A stretch of 64,000 nucleotides of DNA from Thiemannella venezuelensis (GCF_014203605.1 NZ_JACHJJ010000014.1:144584-208583), one strand, 5' to 3'. Positions 8,164 through 19,229 are shown, numbered from the stretch's first letter. Numbers and translations are program-made. The notes: generated by a model from the letters alone, not told the origin.

Positions 8164-8973
8164 ATGACGGCAAAGGACGCCGTGTACACCCATGGCCATC
8201 ACGAGTCCGTGCTGCGCTCCCACCGGTGGCGCACCGCGGAGAACTCGGCGGCCCACCTCCTGCCGCACCTGGCGCCGGGCATGTCGCTGCTGGACGTGGG
8301 GTGCGGTCCGGGCACCATCACCGCCGACCTGGCCGAGCTGGTCGCGCCCGGCGCGGTCACCGCGGCCGAGGTCACCGAGGAGGCGCTCGGGCTGGCCCGC
8401 GCGGAGGCGGAGCGGCGGGGGCGGGACGACATCACCTTCGCGGTGGCCGACGTGCACGCGCTGGACTTCCCCGACGACTCCTTCGACGTCGTGCACGCCC
8501 ACCAGGTGCTGCAGCACGTGGGCGACCCGGTCCTGGCGCTGCGCGAGATGCGGCGGGTCTGCAGGCCGGGCGGGATCGTCGCGGTGCGCGACAGCGACTA
8601 CGCCGCCTTCACCTGGTTCCCCGAGCCGCCCGGGCTGGACGAGTGGATGGCCCTCTACCAGAAGGTCGCCCGGGCCAACGGCGGCGAGCCGGACGCGGGG
8701 CGCCGGCTGCTCTCCTGGGCCCGCGCGGCCGGCTTCTCCGACGTCTCCGCCACCTCCTCGACCTGGTGCTTCGCCACCCCGGAGGACCGGGAGTGGTGGG
8801 GCGGGATGTGGGCCGAGCGCATCCTGAAGTCCGACATGGCCCGCCAGGCCCTCGCCTCGGGCGCCGCCACCGAGGAGGAGCTGCACCGCATCTCCGCGGG
8901 CTGGCGGGCCTGGGCCGCCGAGCCGGACGGGTGGCTCTCCCTGCTCCACGGCGAGCTGATCTGCCGTGCCTGA
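8164..8973 (+). CDS. Class I SAM-dependent methyltransferase
   Basis: 269 residues. Motif I is clear at about residues 41-50 (LLDVGCGPGTI), with the acidic residue of motif II in AAEVTEEALGLA, an ADVHALDFPDDSFD segment before motif IV, and the UbiE/Methyltransf_11-type HVGDPVLALREMRRVCRPGG. The rest is a substrate-specific lid (ending WLSLLHGELICRA). I chose the ATG at 8164 because AAGGAG precedes it; a longer in-frame start at 8077 has no such site. The gene stands alone and is convergent with the carboxypeptidase. The substrate cannot be inferred. Confidence 0.88.
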   Translation: MTAKDAVYTHGHHESVLRSHRWRTAENSAAHLLPHLAPGMSLLDVGCGPGTITADLAELVAPGAVTAAEVTEEALGLARAEAERRGRDDITFAVADVHALDFPDDSFDVVHAHQVLQHVGDPVLALREMRRVCRPGGIVAVRDSDYAAFTWFPEPPGLDEWMALYQKVARANGGEPDAGRRLLSWARAAGFSDVSATSSTWCFATPEDREWWGGMWAERILKSDMARQALASGAATEEELHRISAGWRAWAAEPDGWLSLLHGELICRA

Positions 8974-9000
8974 GGGCCGCCGCCCGGTCCGGGGCCGGTC

Positions 9001-9048
9001 CGCCGCGCGGGGTACGGCCGCCGCGCGGCGGCCGTACCCCGCGCGGCG
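9001..9048. terminator. 48-bp perfect palindrome, likely bidirectional terminator
   Basis: Positions 9001-9048 read the same on both strands: 20-bp arms starting CGCCGCGCGGGGTACGGCCG around a central CCGCGCGG that is itself palindromic. It lies between the stops of two convergent genes (8973 and 9051), so it probably terminates both. There is no U-tract, as is usual in GC-rich actinomycetes. Confidence 0.8.
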
Positions 9049-9050
9049 GG

Positions 9051-10871
9051 TCAGGGCTGCTGGGTGATCTTCACGTCGTCCACCCCGGCCTCGACCAGCG
9101 AGGCGCCGGAGGCGTCGGCCGCCTCGATCAGGATGCGGACGCTCTGGCCCGCGAACGCGGAGACGTCCGCCGTGGCCGTGGCCCAGGAGCCGTTGCGGTT
9201 GGTGGCCGCGCCGAGCTGCTGGAACACCTGGGTCGTGGTCGAGCCGACGACCTTGACGCGCAGGAAGTCGGCGCTGGAGGAGTTGGAGCCGTGCGCCAGG
9301 TACCACGACAGCGACAGGGTCAGCGTCCCGCCCGCCGGCAGGGTGATCGCCGGTGACCGGACGCTGGTGAGGCCGCCGTCGATGTCGTAGGCGCCCGCCG
9401 AGGAACCGGCCAGGCGGCCGGTGACCAGGTCGTTGACGCCGCTGACCGTGGTGCCGAGCTGCTTGGCCCCGCTGGAGGAGGTGGCCGCCGGGTCGCCGCG
9501 CTCCCACTGCCCGAGGGTGGCGGTGTCGGTGCCGCCCGGGTTCGCCGTCCAGCCGGTCGCCGTCTCGAAGTCGTCGGAGTAGACCGTCACCGGCGGCGTG
9601 CCGGTCCCGCAGTACTGCGACTCCTTGCCGATGATCCGGTAGACGCAGTCGGAGTACTCCAGCAAGCGCAGGACCGCCTCCCGGTTGCGGGCGGTCTGCG
9701 GGCCGATCTGCTCGTCGGGCGGGTAGAAGCCGGGCGAGCCGGTCGGGTACATCTCGAAGGTGTAGCTGAAGATCTTGTGGACGCCCCACATCCAGTCGTC
9801 GATGCTGCCGTCGGTGATGTAGAGGTCGCTGGCCTGCTGCGGGGTGTAGCCGTTGGTCCCGGCCATGTTCTGGCCCAGGGTGGCGTGGGCGTCGCGGTCG
9901 TCCTGGGTGAGGCCGGGGGCGGTGTCGTTGTAGGTGTAGCCGTACGGCCACAGGATCAGCTCGCCGTAGGTGTGCCAGTCGATGTGCGCCCTGATCTGCT
10001 GCACGCCGCCGACGACCCGGCCGTTGACCCAGTTGGCGACGGCGCTGACCTCGGGCGCCGAGGCGGGCGACGGGCCGCGGTAGGTCTCGCTGGAGGTGGA
10101 ACCGGAGGAACCGCCGCAGCAGCCCCAGTTGTGGGCCCAGTTCCGGTTCATGTCGGTGCCCACGGCGGAGGAGCCGGGGTTGGGCTGCCGGTTCTTCCGC
10201 CAGGAGCGGTAGGAGCCGGTCGCGATGTCGTACTCGCCGCCGTCGGGGTTGAGGTCCGGCATGATCCAGATCTCGCGGCCGTTCACCAGGTTCGTGATGC
10301 GGCTGTCGCTCCCGTAGCCGTCGGTGAGGAGGTTCATGATGTACAGGGCCATCTCGACGGTCAGGTGCTCGCGGGCGTGCTGGTGGTGGGTGAACAGCAC
10401 CTCGGGCTCGTTCTCGTCGGTCGCGGCGTTGTCACTGATCTTGACGGCCATCAGGTCGCGGCCCTCGTAGGAGGTGCCGTAGCTGATCTTCCGGGCGATC
10501 GCGGGATGGTCGGCGACGATCTGGTTCACCGCCGCGGTCATCTCCGCGTAGTTGTGGTAGCCGGAGTCGGCGGGCGGGAAGTCGAGGGCGCGGGCGTCGG
10601 GGGATAACGATCGGTTGATCTTCGTGACGGTGTAGCCCAGTTTCCTGATGGCCTCGACCTCGGCCTCCGTGGCGGTCACCACGACCGAGGCGGGGTCCAC
10701 CTGGTCGATCGCGGCGCCCGTGGCCGCGACCGCGCTGCGCTGGCGGGGGTCGCCGGGCCCCTCGACCTTGTACTGGCCGCTGGGCGGCGGCTCGGCCGAG
10801 GCTCCCACTCCGGTCATGCCGGTGCACAGCAGCACCAGCACGGCGATTCCGACGATCAGACGGCGTCTCAC
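9051..10871 (-). CDS. Secreted M14 family zinc carboxypeptidase
   Basis: 606 residues from a GTG at 10871 preceded by GAGGAGG. Residues 1-27 are a signal peptide (RRR, hydrophobic core, ASA cleavage). The zinc ligands are the HxxE pair H165/E168 in HHQHAREHL and H300 in HIDWHTYGE, the substrate-binding MNRNW is near 241-245, and the catalytic Glu is E373 in YTFEMYPTG. The prodomain-like region covers about residues 30-100. After residue 420 comes a beta-rich, Ser/Thr/Gly-rich C-terminal domain (about 180 residues, ending [10 protein letters not shown]) that resembles a jelly-roll binding module. It should trim C-terminal residues from extracellular peptides. It stands alone between two hairpin terminators. 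Confidence 0.93.
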   Translation of the reverse strand: MRRRLIVGIAVLVLLCTGMTGVGASAEPPPSGQYKVEGPGDPRQRSAVAATGAAIDQVDPASVVVTATEAEVEAIRKLGYTVTKINRSLSPDARALDFPPADSGYHNYAEMTAAVNQIVADHPAIARKISYGTSYEGRDLMAVKISDNAATDENEPEVLFTHHQHAREHLTVEMALYIMNLLTDGYGSDSRITNLVNGREIWIMPDLNPDGGEYDIATGSYRSWRKNRQPNPGSSAVGTDMNRNWAHNWGCCGGSSGSTSSETYRGPSPASAPEVSAVANWVNGRVVGGVQQIRAHIDWHTYGELILWPYGYTYNDTAPGLTQDDRDAHATLGQNMAGTNGYTPQQASDLYITDGSIDDWMWGVHKIFSYTFEMYPTGSPGFYPPDEQIGPQTARNREAVLRLLEYSDCVYRIIGKESQYCGTGTPPVTVYSDDFETATGWTANPGGTDTATLGQWERGDPAATSSSGAKQLGTTVSGVNDLVTGRLAGSSAGAYDIDGGLTSVRSPAITLPAGGTLTLSLSWYLAHGSNSSSADFLRVKVVGSTTTQVFQQLGAATNRNGSWATATADVSAFAGQSVRILIEAADASGASLVEAGVDDVKITQQP

Positions 10872-10980
10872 CGGTGTCCTCCTCAGACGCGTTCTCGGGG
10901 GGTCTGTCACGCGTCTGCACTGAGAGTCAGGCACGCCGGTGAATCCGGAAAGGCCCAAATTCCGGTCACCCGTCCCGCAC

Positions 10981-11024
10981 GGAGGGTCCCTGCCGGGCCG
11001 TGCTCCGCCCGGCGGGGACCCTCC
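10981..11024 (-). terminator. Hairpin terminator after the FtsH-like gene
   Basis: 18-bp arms (GGAGGGTCCCTGCCGGGC at 10981-10998 and its complement with one G-T wobble at 11007-11024) surround an 8-base loop. The hairpin begins 2 bases past the stop of the minus-strand FtsH-like gene. No U-tract is present. Confidence 0.75.
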
Positions 11025-11026
11025 GC

Positions 11027-14000
11027 TCAGCGTGCCCGCCCGCCGTCCGGGCCTCCGTCCACGCCCCTGTCGGTGCCACCGGTGCCGCCGCCGTACCCGA
11101 GCAGGCGCATGGCGATCTCCGGATCCATCGCGGCGGCCAGCAGCTGGGCCCGCTCCACCGCGTTGTCCCGCTGCGCCTCCGCCCTGGCCCGCGCGGCCTG
11201 CACGCCCCGGACCACCGCGAAGGCGATGCCCGCCCCCGCGACGACGGCCACCACGGCCACGAACACCACCAGGAGCGCGCCCTGCCCCGGTGCGCCGGCC
11301 GCCCGTCCCCCGGTGAGGGCGAACGCGCCGAGCAGCGTGAACGCGGCCAGCACGACCAGGCTGACGGCGACCGCGGCGACCGTCCGCAGACCTCCCCGCC
11401 GCCTCGGCGCGGCGGAGACGGGCTCCACCACGGCCCGGGGAGGCGGCGGCTGGATCACCGGGCCGTTCCCCGTCTCCGGGGGAGGCGGCTGGATCACCGG
11501 GCCGTCCTTCGCCCACGACGCGAAGTCGGGGCCGGTGGCGGGAACCGGTTCGAGTACGGCGGAGGCCCCCGCCGGCGCAGCGGCGGGTTTCACCGGAGAC
11601 GTCACCGTGGGCGTCACGGCGGATATCACGGGGGGCGTCCCGGTGAGGACCGGGGCGCCGTGCCCGTTGCCGGTCACCACCGCGCCCTGGATGACGGCGG
11701 CGGGTTCGAGGCGGGGCACGGCCGCCGGAACGGGCAGCTCGCGTGCCACGTGGCTGTGCTCGCGGTGCGCCCTGGCCGCCTCCAGGTGGTACTCCTCGAT
11801 CTCGGCGTAGAACCCGTCGGAGGCGTAGACCGAGCCGTCGACCAGCGGCCCCTGCCGCCGCTCCAGGACCGCGACCACGTCGTCGCCGTTCAGCGTCTTG
11901 TGGGTCTCCAGCGCGTGGGCCAGGCAGAGCACCTCCCGCCGGTGCTCCTTCAGCAGGTCCTCCGTCTCCTTCAGCAGGCGCACCAGGTTGTACTCGATGC
12001 GCTCGCCGAGCACGTCGGGCACGGTCGCCTGCCTGCCCGCCCGCGGGGCCGGGCCGCCGGGGCCGCCCGCGCCGGGCATCGACTTGCCGCCGCCCATGAT
12101 CTCCAGCTCCTGGAGCGCGGGCAGCGAGGTGACCCCGCGCCCCATGCCCCAGTGCGCCTCCATCAGCGCGGTCAGGTAGGTGGCCGAGTAGAGGTCCCCG
12201 GAGACGCCGGAGGAGTTGTCCTTGGCGAAGAACATCCGCTCCCCGGCCAGCGAGGCGAGGGAGACCATGATGTCGGCCTCGTGCTCGGACTTCCACCGGG
12301 TGAACTGGTCCTCGGGCTTGATGCTGGCGACCATGCCGAGGTAGTCGGCGCCCTTCTCGATCGTGGCGATGTCGATCTCGAGGTGGAAGCGCGTGCGGTA
12401 GGCCGCCACCGCGTGGCACGCCTCGTGCACGGCCACCGCGTGCCGCTCGCGCTCGATGTACTCCACGTCCTCGGGCGGGCCGAGCTGCTTGAGCCGCTTG
12501 GCGCGGGTCACGTCGGACCAGGTGATGACCTCGCGGCCGTCGCGGATCGCGGTGATCAGCGACTCGTTCACCAGGTCCTTGATCGTGGCGCCGGTGGCGT
12601 ACGGGGTGATCGTGGCCAGCTTGTCGAGCTGCTCCTCGGTCAGCTCGTGGTTCACCTTGTCGAAGTAGCCCCGGTAGGTGCGGACCCGGCCCGCCTTGGA
12701 CGGGTAGCCCACCTTGTAGATGCGGTCGATCCGGCCGGGCCGCAGCAGCGCCTCGTCCAGCGAGTTGGGCATGTTGGTGGCCATCATGACCAGGATCCGG
12801 TACTTGGGCGGCGGCTTGGGCCGCATGCCGAACAGCCTCCGGACGTGGCGGTTGACGATGCCGCGCGGTTTCTTCAGGCCGGACAGCTCGGTGAGCAGCG
12901 CCTGCAGGGTGCCCGGGTCGCCGCCGCCGCCCATGTTCCCGCCCATGAAGAAGCGGTTGCGCGCGGTGTCCGGCCGCTCCCCCGTCCCCGCTCCGCGGGT
13001 GAGGAGCCACCGGGAGTCCTCCGACAGGTAGGTGAAGCCGTGGCAGCCGCCGGCGTGCGGGGAGCCGCCGGCGTGCGGGGAGAACCCGGGCCCGCCCCTG
13101 GGTCCCTGCTGGGCCAGCGAGCCGCGGCGGCCGAGGGAGTCGGCCTCGTCGAAGAAGACGATCACCCCGCCGTACCGGAGCGCGAGCTTGCGCAGCTTCC
13201 GGAAGAGCGACTTGACCTTGAGGATGCCGATGCCCATGAACATGTTGACGAACGCGCCGGGGTCCACGAAGACGTACGGCTTGCCGGTCTCCCCCGCCAC
13301 GGCCTCGGCCATCAGGGTCTTGCCGGTGCCGGGCGGACCCCACAGCAGCAGTCCGCTGGGGACGTAGCCGCCGCGCTCCTCGATGGCGTCCGGTTTCTCC
13401 AGGAAGACGATGTTCTCCTTGACCCGCTCGACCACGTGGTCCTGGCCCCAGACGTCGGTGAAGCGGGTCTTGATGTCGTCGGGGAAGTAGGTCTCGACCC
13501 CGCCGCGCGACAGCAGCCAGAACAGGCCGATGAACTGGAAGGCGATGAAGAAGAACGCGAAGGCCAGCTGCGCGACGTACGGCAGCGCCTGCCAGAGCAG
13601 CGCCGGCGCCTGGAACAGCGCGAGGGCGGGCGAGGTCTCCAGCACCTGGCCGAGGACCAGCGCGAGCACCGCGATCCAGAACAGCCACTTGATCGCGCGG
13701 GCGAGGCGGAAGCGGTTCCAGTCGGAGAAGCGGCGGTGGGTCCAGCGTTCGAAGCCGCCGAACACGCCCCGTGTCCAGAACCCGTGGTACGCGGCGGAGC
13801 GCTCGCTGACGAGGAAGTGGATCTGCCGCAGGACCTCGGCACCCAGCAGCCAGAAGATCCAGGGCGCCTCGATCGCGGTGCCGATCATCGCGTCCTGGAA
13901 GGAGATGACACCCTCGAAAGATGCCATCTTGTTCCAGACCAGCACGAAGTAGATGATCGTGAGGATGAGGACGAACTTGATCCGGTCCCAGAACGGCATG

Positions 14001-14089
14001 CGCTTGCGGGTCGACTCGCGCGCGTCGTTCGGGCCGGTGCCCGGCGGGCGGAGGCCCTCGACATGAGGGGGCGGTGGGGGTGACTTCAT
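11027..14089 (-). CDS. FtsH-like membrane AAA+ ATPase with M41-type HEACH motif and C-terminal extension
   Basis: 1020 residues. Predicted order: four hydrophobic segments in about the first 250 residues, AAA+ domain with GPPGTGKT (near 260) and Walker [13 protein letters not shown], then a second region matching [11 protein letters not shown], then an M41-type segment with the zinc motif [12 protein letters not shown], then about 400 residues ending in a Pro-rich linker and two more hydrophobic segments. Classical FtsH is about 650-700 residues with two N-terminal membrane segments, so this one is longer and differently arranged. A Gly/His-rich insert ([12 protein letters not shown]) interrupts the AAA domain. 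It follows a lipoprotein gene by 14 bp. It should be an ATP-dependent membrane protease or remodeller; proteolysis is inferred from HEACH. Confidence 0.85.
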   Translation of the reverse strand: MKSPPPPPHVEGLRPPGTGPNDARESTRKRMPFWDRIKFVLILTIIYFVLVWNKMASFEGVISFQDAMIGTAIEAPWIFWLLGAEVLRQIHFLVSERSAAYHGFWTRGVFGGFERWTHRRFSDWNRFRLARAIKWLFWIAVLALVLGQVLETSPALALFQAPALLWQALPYVAQLAFAFFFIAFQFIGLFWLLSRGGVETYFPDDIKTRFTDVWGQDHVVERVKENIVFLEKPDAIEERGGYVPSGLLLWGPPGTGKTLMAEAVAGETGKPYVFVDPGAFVNMFMGIGILKVKSLFRKLRKLALRYGGVIVFFDEADSLGRRGSLAQQGPRGGPGFSPHAGGSPHAGGCHGFTYLSEDSRWLLTRGAGTGERPDTARNRFFMGGNMGGGGDPGTLQALLTELSGLKKPRGIVNRHVRRLFGMRPKPPPKYRILVMMATNMPNSLDEALLRPGRIDRIYKVGYPSKAGRVRTYRGYFDKVNHELTEEQLDKLATITPYATGATIKDLVNESLITAIRDGREVITWSDVTRAKRLKQLGPPEDVEYIERERHAVAVHEACHAVAAYRTRFHLEIDIATIEKGADYLGMVASIKPEDQFTRWKSEHEADIMVSLASLAGERMFFAKDNSSGVSGDLYSATYLTALMEAHWGMGRGVTSLPALQELEIMGGGKSMPGAGGPGGPAPRAGRQATVPDVLGERIEYNLVRLLKETEDLLKEHRREVLCLAHALETHKTLNGDDVVAVLERRQGPLVDGSVYASDGFYAEIEEYHLEAARAHREHSHVARELPVPAAVPRLEPAAVIQGAVVTGNGHGAPVLTGTPPVISAVTPTVTSPVKPAAAPAGASAVLEPVPATGPDFASWAKDGPVIQPPPPETGNGPVIQPPPPRAVVEPVSAAPRRRGGLRTVAAVAVSLVVLAAFTLLGAFALTGGRAAGAPGQGALLVVFVAVVAVVAGAGIAFAVVRGVQAARARAEAQRDNAVERAQLLAAAMDPEIAMRLLGYGGGTGGTDRGVDGGPDGGRAR

Positions 14090-14103
14090 ATGCGGGCCTC
14101 TCC

Positions 14104-14793
14104 TCACCCGATGGGGCGCTTGACCTTCAGGGACTGGGCGATGGTGTCGAACTCCTGCGCACGCTTGCGGTAGCAGGCCGCCGAGCAGCGGATCAGCATC
14201 ATGGAGAGCCGTTCGCCGTCCGCGTCCAGGTAGGAGGTGAGGTCGAAGGTCTGCGTCCCGGCGCCTTCGACGGCGTAGTTGAACCGCACGCGCACTCCGC
14301 GCACCCCGTCGCCGGGATGGAACACCTCGTCGGAGAGCAGTTCGAACCCGGTCAGCGGGTAGCCCGGGATCTGCGCGGTCTGCTCCCGCGTGGCGTCGGT
14401 GACGGGGAGGATCGCGTCCCGCATGACGTTCAGGGAGATCATGTCCCGCTGTTCGGGCACCAGCGTGATGACCCGGACGAAGACGAACGGCTCGTCCGCG
14501 GTGCCGACGCCGTAGAGATGGCCGACGGAGGGCTCGGCGTGCGCGTCGTACCCGACCGACCAGACGAGTTTCCTGCGCACCTGGGCCGTGGCCGACTCGG
14601 GGTCCTGCTCGAAGAAGCCGTCCAGGGCCTGCTGGTCCACCTGGCGCCAGGCCGCCGGGACTTTGAAGTAGGTCTGCCCGCTGTCGTGGCGGACGTAGGT
14701 GAACTGCGGGCTCGCGCACCCGGTCAGTCCGGCGGTCATGGCGGTGACGAGCGCCACCGCCACTGCGGTGGGAGCGGTCCCTGGTCGTCTCAC
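14104..14793 (-). CDS. Putative lipoprotein, partner gene of the FtsH-like ATPase
   Basis: 229 residues from a GTG at 14793 with GGAGG about 10 bases upstream. The signal peptide ends in a lipobox (LTGCASP, Cys26), so it should be anchored on the outer face of the membrane. The mature part is a beta-rich domain with no motif I recognise, containing a Cys pair ([10 protein letters not shown]) near the C-terminus. It starts an operon with the FtsH-like ATPase, which begins 14 bp after its stop. An accessory or substrate-recruiting role for that membrane protease is an inference from position only. Confidence 0.8.
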   Translation of the reverse strand: MRRPGTAPTAVAVALVTAMTAGLTGCASPQFTYVRHDSGQTYFKVPAAWRQVDQQALDGFFEQDPESATAQVRRKLVWSVGYDAHAEPSVGHLYGVGTADEPFVFVRVITLVPEQRDMISLNVMRDAILPVTDATREQTAQIPGYPLTGFELLSDEVFHPGDGVRGVRVRFNYAVEGAGTQTFDLTSYLDADGERLSMMLIRCSAACYRKRAQEFDTIAQSLKVKRPIG

Positions 14794-15219
14794 GAGGGCT
14801 ATACCTCCGCTTTACGAGCCAACAGGTGACTTATGCCCCTTTTCCCAGATCTCTCCCCTCACCGAAGAGGGGAATCTTCACCAAATCTTGGCTTTTACTT
14901 GTCTGCACTTGTTACAGATCATCAGAACGAATCTGTCAACCCCGTCCGGCCCCCATCGATCCCCGGGCGGAACCGTGGACAGGAGGGGCAGGGAGGGGTT
15001 CCGGCGCCGGGGGCCGGCCCCGGCCCGTATGATCTTCGAGGAGCGCGGGAGGGCACGCGGAGGCCCGCCGCCGGAGGACTCCGGAGTGACACCTCCGTAC
15101 ATGTCACGTTTCCTGGGCGAAGAAGCTACGCCGCCCACCGGAACCGGAGAGGATGAAAGGATCGCACCATCCTCGCCGCACTGTGCCGACCGGCAGGCCG
15201 ACGGACCCGGAGCCGCTTC
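14794..15219. other. Intergenic region with regulatory-looking repeats
   Basis: This 426-bp divergent gap contains an inverted repeat CCCCTC-accgaa-GAGGGG (14855-14872) and two direct ACTTGT hexamers with a 10-bp period (14897-14902 and 14907-14912), roughly 100-120 bp upstream of the lipoprotein start. Direct hexamers one helical turn apart fit a response-regulator-type site, but no regulator is adjacent. I see no supportable gene here; short open frames lack conserved sequence. Confidence 0.4.
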
Positions 15220-15603
15220 ATGAACGACCACGCGGACGACACCGCTCCCGGCCGCCGAGCCAGGGGATTGGAGATCATGAGACGCGTCAACGGCGGGGCC
15301 GGCGCCGGCGACGGCTCCGGAGACTTCTTCGCCATGACCGTCGAGCACCTGTTCGCGGAGGTCTGGTCCCGCGACGGGCTGAGCCTGCGCGACCGCAGGC
15401 TGCTCCTGCTCGGCCTGCTCGTCGGCGGGAGCATGCAGGACGAGGTCGCGGTGCAGCTCGACGCCGCGCTACGGACCGGGGAGCTCACCCCCGACGAGCT
15501 CCGCGAGGTCGTCGTCTTCCTCACCCACTACGCGGGCTGGCCGCGCGGGTCCAGGCTCAACGCCCAGGTCGAGGAGTTGCTCTCCCGGTTCATGAAGGAC
15601 TGA
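15220..15603 (+). CDS. Carboxymuconolactone decarboxylase (CMD) family protein
   Basis: 127 residues. The helical body LFAEVWSRDGLSLRDRRLLLLGLLVG, followed by DEVAVQLDAALRTGELTPDELREVVVFLTHYAGWPR, matches the CMD domain found in gamma-carboxymuconolactone decarboxylases and related small proteins. The CxxC of the AhpD-type peroxidase subgroup is absent. ATG at 15220 has GGAG seven bases upstream. Family members often act on aromatic-ring breakdown products, but no such pathway is nearby, so the function is unassigned. Confidence 0.85.
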   Translation: MNDHADDTAPGRRARGLEIMRRVNGGAGAGDGSGDFFAMTVEHLFAEVWSRDGLSLRDRRLLLLGLLVGGSMQDEVAVQLDAALRTGELTPDELREVVVFLTHYAGWPRGSRLNAQVEELLSRFMKD

Positions 15604-15606
15604 GGA

Positions 15607-15630
15607 GCCCGGGCCCCGCAGGGCCCGGGC
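15607..15630. terminator. Hairpin terminator between convergent genes
   Basis: Perfect 10-bp arms GCCCGGGCCC (15607-15616) and GGGCCCGGGC (15621-15630) enclose a 4-base loop. It lies 3 bases past the CMD stop and 8 bases before the stop of the convergent dehydrogenase, so it can serve both. Confidence 0.75.
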
Positions 15631-15637
15631 GGACGGC

Positions 15638-16816
15638 TCAGCCCGCGGCCTCCAGGCGGTAGACGGGCCCGCTCAGGCTGAGCGCGTAGAGCTCTCCGTC
15701 GTGGTCCTCCCCGAAGGACGACAGCTGCTCCACCCTGCCCAGGTCCTTCCCCTCGCCGGGCCGGTCGGCCGGGGCCGACCTGACCCAGCCCGCGCAGAAG
15801 TCGCCGTAGAGGAACCGGCCGGCCAGCGACGGGATCTTCGTGCCCCGGTAGACGTACCCGGCGATGACCGAGCAGGTGCCGTCCTGGCCCAGGGGGTACT
15901 CGATGACCGGGTCGACCAGCCCGCCCGCCGCGCCGTTCCCCCGGAACGGATGGCGGCCCTCCCTGAGGTTCCAGCCGTAGTTCCGGCCGCCCTCGCCCTT
16001 CGGCTGGTGGTCGACCTCCTCCCACTCGTTCTGGCCGACGTCTCCGATCCACAGGTCGCCGGTCTTCCGGTCGAAGGTGAACCGCCAGGGGTTGCGCAGG
16101 CCGTACGCCCAGATCTCGGGTTTCGCGCCCTGCCTGCCGGCGAACGGGTTGTCCTCGGGGACCTTGTACGGCGTGCCGCGCGGGTCGATCCTGAGGATCT
16201 TCCCGAGCCAGGTCCCCAGGTTCTGCCCGTTGCCCTGCGGGTCGCCGCCGCTGCCGCCGTCCCCCAGCGCGATGTAGAGGTGGCCGTCCGGCCCGAAGGC
16301 GAGCTGCCCTCCGTTGTGGTTGGAGTACGGCTGCGGCTGGGTCAGCACGTCCCTGCGGCCGGTCGCCTCCCTCCCGTCGAAGGCCCACTCCGTGATGTGG
16401 GTGGTCCCCTCGCGGTCGGTCCAGTTCAGGTAGAGGAAGTCCTCCTCCGGATGGAACGCCACACCGAGGAGCCCCTGCTCGTTGCCCCGGCTCACCTCGT
16501 CCGACAGGTCCACGACGGGATCCTCGGCGACCTTCCCGCCGGAGATCTTCCGCAGCCGCCCGCCCTGCTCGGCGACGTAGAGCGTCTCGTCACCGGGGCG
16601 CAGCGCCATCGCCACGGGCATGTCGAGCCGGGCGATCTCGGTGAACTCCGGCCCGGCCCCCGGGTCCGGGGTGCCCGCGGCGGAGGTGGGGGCCGCGGAT
16701 CCCGTGGCGCCCGGAGCGGTCGCGGCGGAACCGCCGGCGGGCTCACCCGCCGAGCACGCCGCCAGCGCCACGCACAGCAGGGCCGCCCCCGCCCCGGTCC
16801 GGTAAGAGATGTGCAC
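15638..16816 (-). CDS. PQQ-dependent sugar dehydrogenase-like lipoprotein (GSDH / sorbosone DH family)
   Basis: 392 residues. The signal peptide ends in lipobox ALAACSAG, followed by a Gly/Ser/Ala/Pro-rich spacer, so the protein is probably tethered outside the membrane. The six-bladed beta-propeller is recognisable from EQGLLGVAFHPEEDFLYLNW, HNGGQLAFGPDGHLYIALGDGG and YGLRNPWRFTFDRKTGDLWIGDVGQ, which are signature blades of the glucose/sorbosone dehydrogenase (GSDH) fold. Whether it binds PQQ is unknown; some family members are sugar oxidoreductases, others are binding proteins. No PQQ biosynthesis gene is in the window. Confidence 0.88.
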   Translation of the reverse strand: MHISYRTGAGAALLCVALAACSAGEPAGGSAATAPGATGSAAPTSAAGTPDPGAGPEFTEIARLDMPVAMALRPGDETLYVAEQGGRLRKISGGKVAEDPVVDLSDEVSRGNEQGLLGVAFHPEEDFLYLNWTDREGTTHITEWAFDGREATGRRDVLTQPQPYSNHNGGQLAFGPDGHLYIALGDGGSGGDPQGNGQNLGTWLGKILRIDPRGTPYKVPEDNPFAGRQGAKPEIWAYGLRNPWRFTFDRKTGDLWIGDVGQNEWEEVDHQPKGEGGRNYGWNLREGRHPFRGNGAAGGLVDPVIEYPLGQDGTCSVIAGYVYRGTKIPSLAGRFLYGDFCAGWVRSAPADRPGEGKDLGRVEQLSSFGEDHDGELYALSLSGPVYRLEAAG

Positions 16817-16861
16817 GGTCGTCAGCCTCCATCGATCGGTCCTACCCCTTGATGATCCCCT

Positions 16862-16873
16862 GTACCCGGGTAC
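16862..16873. promoter_or_regulatory. 12-bp palindrome in a divergent promoter region
   Basis: GTACCCGGGTAC is a perfect palindrome in the 91-bp gap between the divergent dehydrogenase lipoprotein and the SDR gene. On the plus strand, TAGACT (about 16896-16901) is a plausible -10 close to the SDR ATG at 16908. The palindrome is a possible operator, but no adjacent regulator is present. Confidence 0.35.
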
Positions 16874-16907
16874 CGCCGCGAAGGTTCCGGCGTCCTAGAC
16901 TGCCGTC

Positions 16908-17660
16908 ATGCCTTCCGCACTGATCACGGGCGCGACCGCCGGCATCGGTGCCGCGTTCGCCCGCCGCCTGGCCGCCGACGGCTTCTCCCTCGTCCTCGTC
17001 GCCCGCGACGAGAAGCGGCTCGCCTCCCGCGCCGAGGAGCTGCACCTGCGTTACGGGGTCGCGGTCGAGACGCTGCCCGCCGACCTGACCGCCGAGGACG
17101 GCCTCGCCGCGGTCGAGGAGCGGCTCCGCGAGGGCGTCGACCTGCTGGTCAACAACGCGGGCTTCGGCCACCCGGGGGCCTTCCTCGACGTGCCGGTCGC
17201 CGACGAGCTGCGCATGCTGAAGCTGCACTGCGAGGCGGTGCTGCGGCTGACGCTGGCCGCGCTGCCGGGGATGAGGGAACGCGGCCGGGGCGCGGTGGTC
17301 AACGTGGCGTCGGTCGCGGCGTTCTTCACCCGGGGCACCTACAGCGCCTCCAAGGCGTGGGTGGTCAACTTCAGCGAGTCCACGGCCGCCGAGCTGGCCG
17401 GGAGCCGCGTACGGATTATGGCGCTCTGCCCGGGGTTCGTCCGGACCGAGTTCCACGACCGCGCCTCGATGGACGTCTCCGGCATCCCCGGCTTCCTGTG
17501 GCTGTCGGCCGACTCCGTGGTCGACGAGGCCATGCGCGACCTGGCCCTCGGCAGGCGGGTGAGCGTCCCGGACCTGCGCTACAAGGCCATCGTCGCGGTC
17601 GGCAGGCTGATCCCTCGCGGGGTGACCGGCCGGATCTCCCAGCGCCTCGGCCGCCGCTGA
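16908..17660 (+). CDS. Short-chain dehydrogenase/reductase (SDR family)
   Basis: 250 residues, ATG at 16908. The cofactor motif TGATAGIGAAFA matches TGxxxGIG at residues 7-14, NNAG is near 83-86, and the catalytic Ser, Tyr and Lys are visible in NVASVAAFFTRGTYSASK. Classical SDR length. Such enzymes are NAD(P)-dependent oxidoreductases of alcohols, ketones or fatty-acyl substrates. The C-terminal part (PEVFRTEFHD-like FVRTEFHDRA) resembles the DltE/SDR family 'dehydrogenase with bacterial hydrophobic tail', but I cannot fix a substrate. Convergent with the ABC ATPase gene; no partner gene. Confidence 0.9.
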   Translation: MPSALITGATAGIGAAFARRLAADGFSLVLVARDEKRLASRAEELHLRYGVAVETLPADLTAEDGLAAVEERLREGVDLLVNNAGFGHPGAFLDVPVADELRMLKLHCEAVLRLTLAALPGMRERGRGAVVNVASVAAFFTRGTYSASKAWVVNFSESTAAELAGSRVRIMALCPGFVRTEFHDRASMDVSGIPGFLWLSADSVVDEAMRDLALGRRVSVPDLRYKAIVAVGRLIPRGVTGRISQRLGRR

Positions 17661-17785
17661 CGCCGGGCCGCACCCGCCGGATCCCCGGCTCGCCGTACGC
17701 CCGGGAGGACTGCGGGCCCGGGAGGACGGCGGGCCCGTACGCGCCGGCGCCGTGCCGTCGCCGCCGTACGGCAGGCGGATACGGA

Positions 17786-17824
17786 AGGGCCCGCGCCACG
17801 GGAGGGGGTCGTGGCGCGGGCCCT
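17786..17824 (-). terminator. Hairpin terminator after the MsiK-like gene
   Basis: Perfect 15-bp arms AGGGCCCGCGCCACG (17786-17800) and its complement (17810-17824) with a 9-base loop, ending 20 bases past the stop of the ABC ATPase gene. It may also stop read-through from the convergent SDR gene. Confidence 0.8.
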
Positions 17825-17843
17825 ACCGGCCTGCGGGGATGGT

Positions 17844-19064
<1,221 letters not shown>

Positions 19065-19110
19065 GGAGGGTCCTTAGCGCTTCGGGCCAACCCCGCGTTC
19101 GCCCGATAGT

Positions 19111-19127
19111 GGATACGTTTTCATGAA
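19111..19127. promoter_or_regulatory. LacI-type operator, site 1 (upstream of the MsiK-like gene)
   Basis: GGATACGTTTTCATGAA is 14/17 identical to the second site at 19230-19246 and carries the CG-centred GTTTTC half-site typical of LacI-family operators. It sits 46 bp upstream of the minus-strand MsiK start. Confidence 0.65.
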
Positions 19128-19229
19128 TCTCACCCGAACCGGACATCCCTGTCAAGAGTTCGGCGAGTTTTCCCTGTCGATTCGGCTCCCGTTACCTCTC
19201 CGTGCTGGAGTCGGCACGGAAAGAATGAT

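Noticed and set aside
9051..13688. A 1545-codon open frame on the minus strand spanning two genes
   Set aside because: Only its 3' part (the carboxypeptidase, from 10871) has real protein sequence; the rest is an Arg/Pro/Gly-rich shadow of the FtsH-like gene, as expected in GC-rich DNA.
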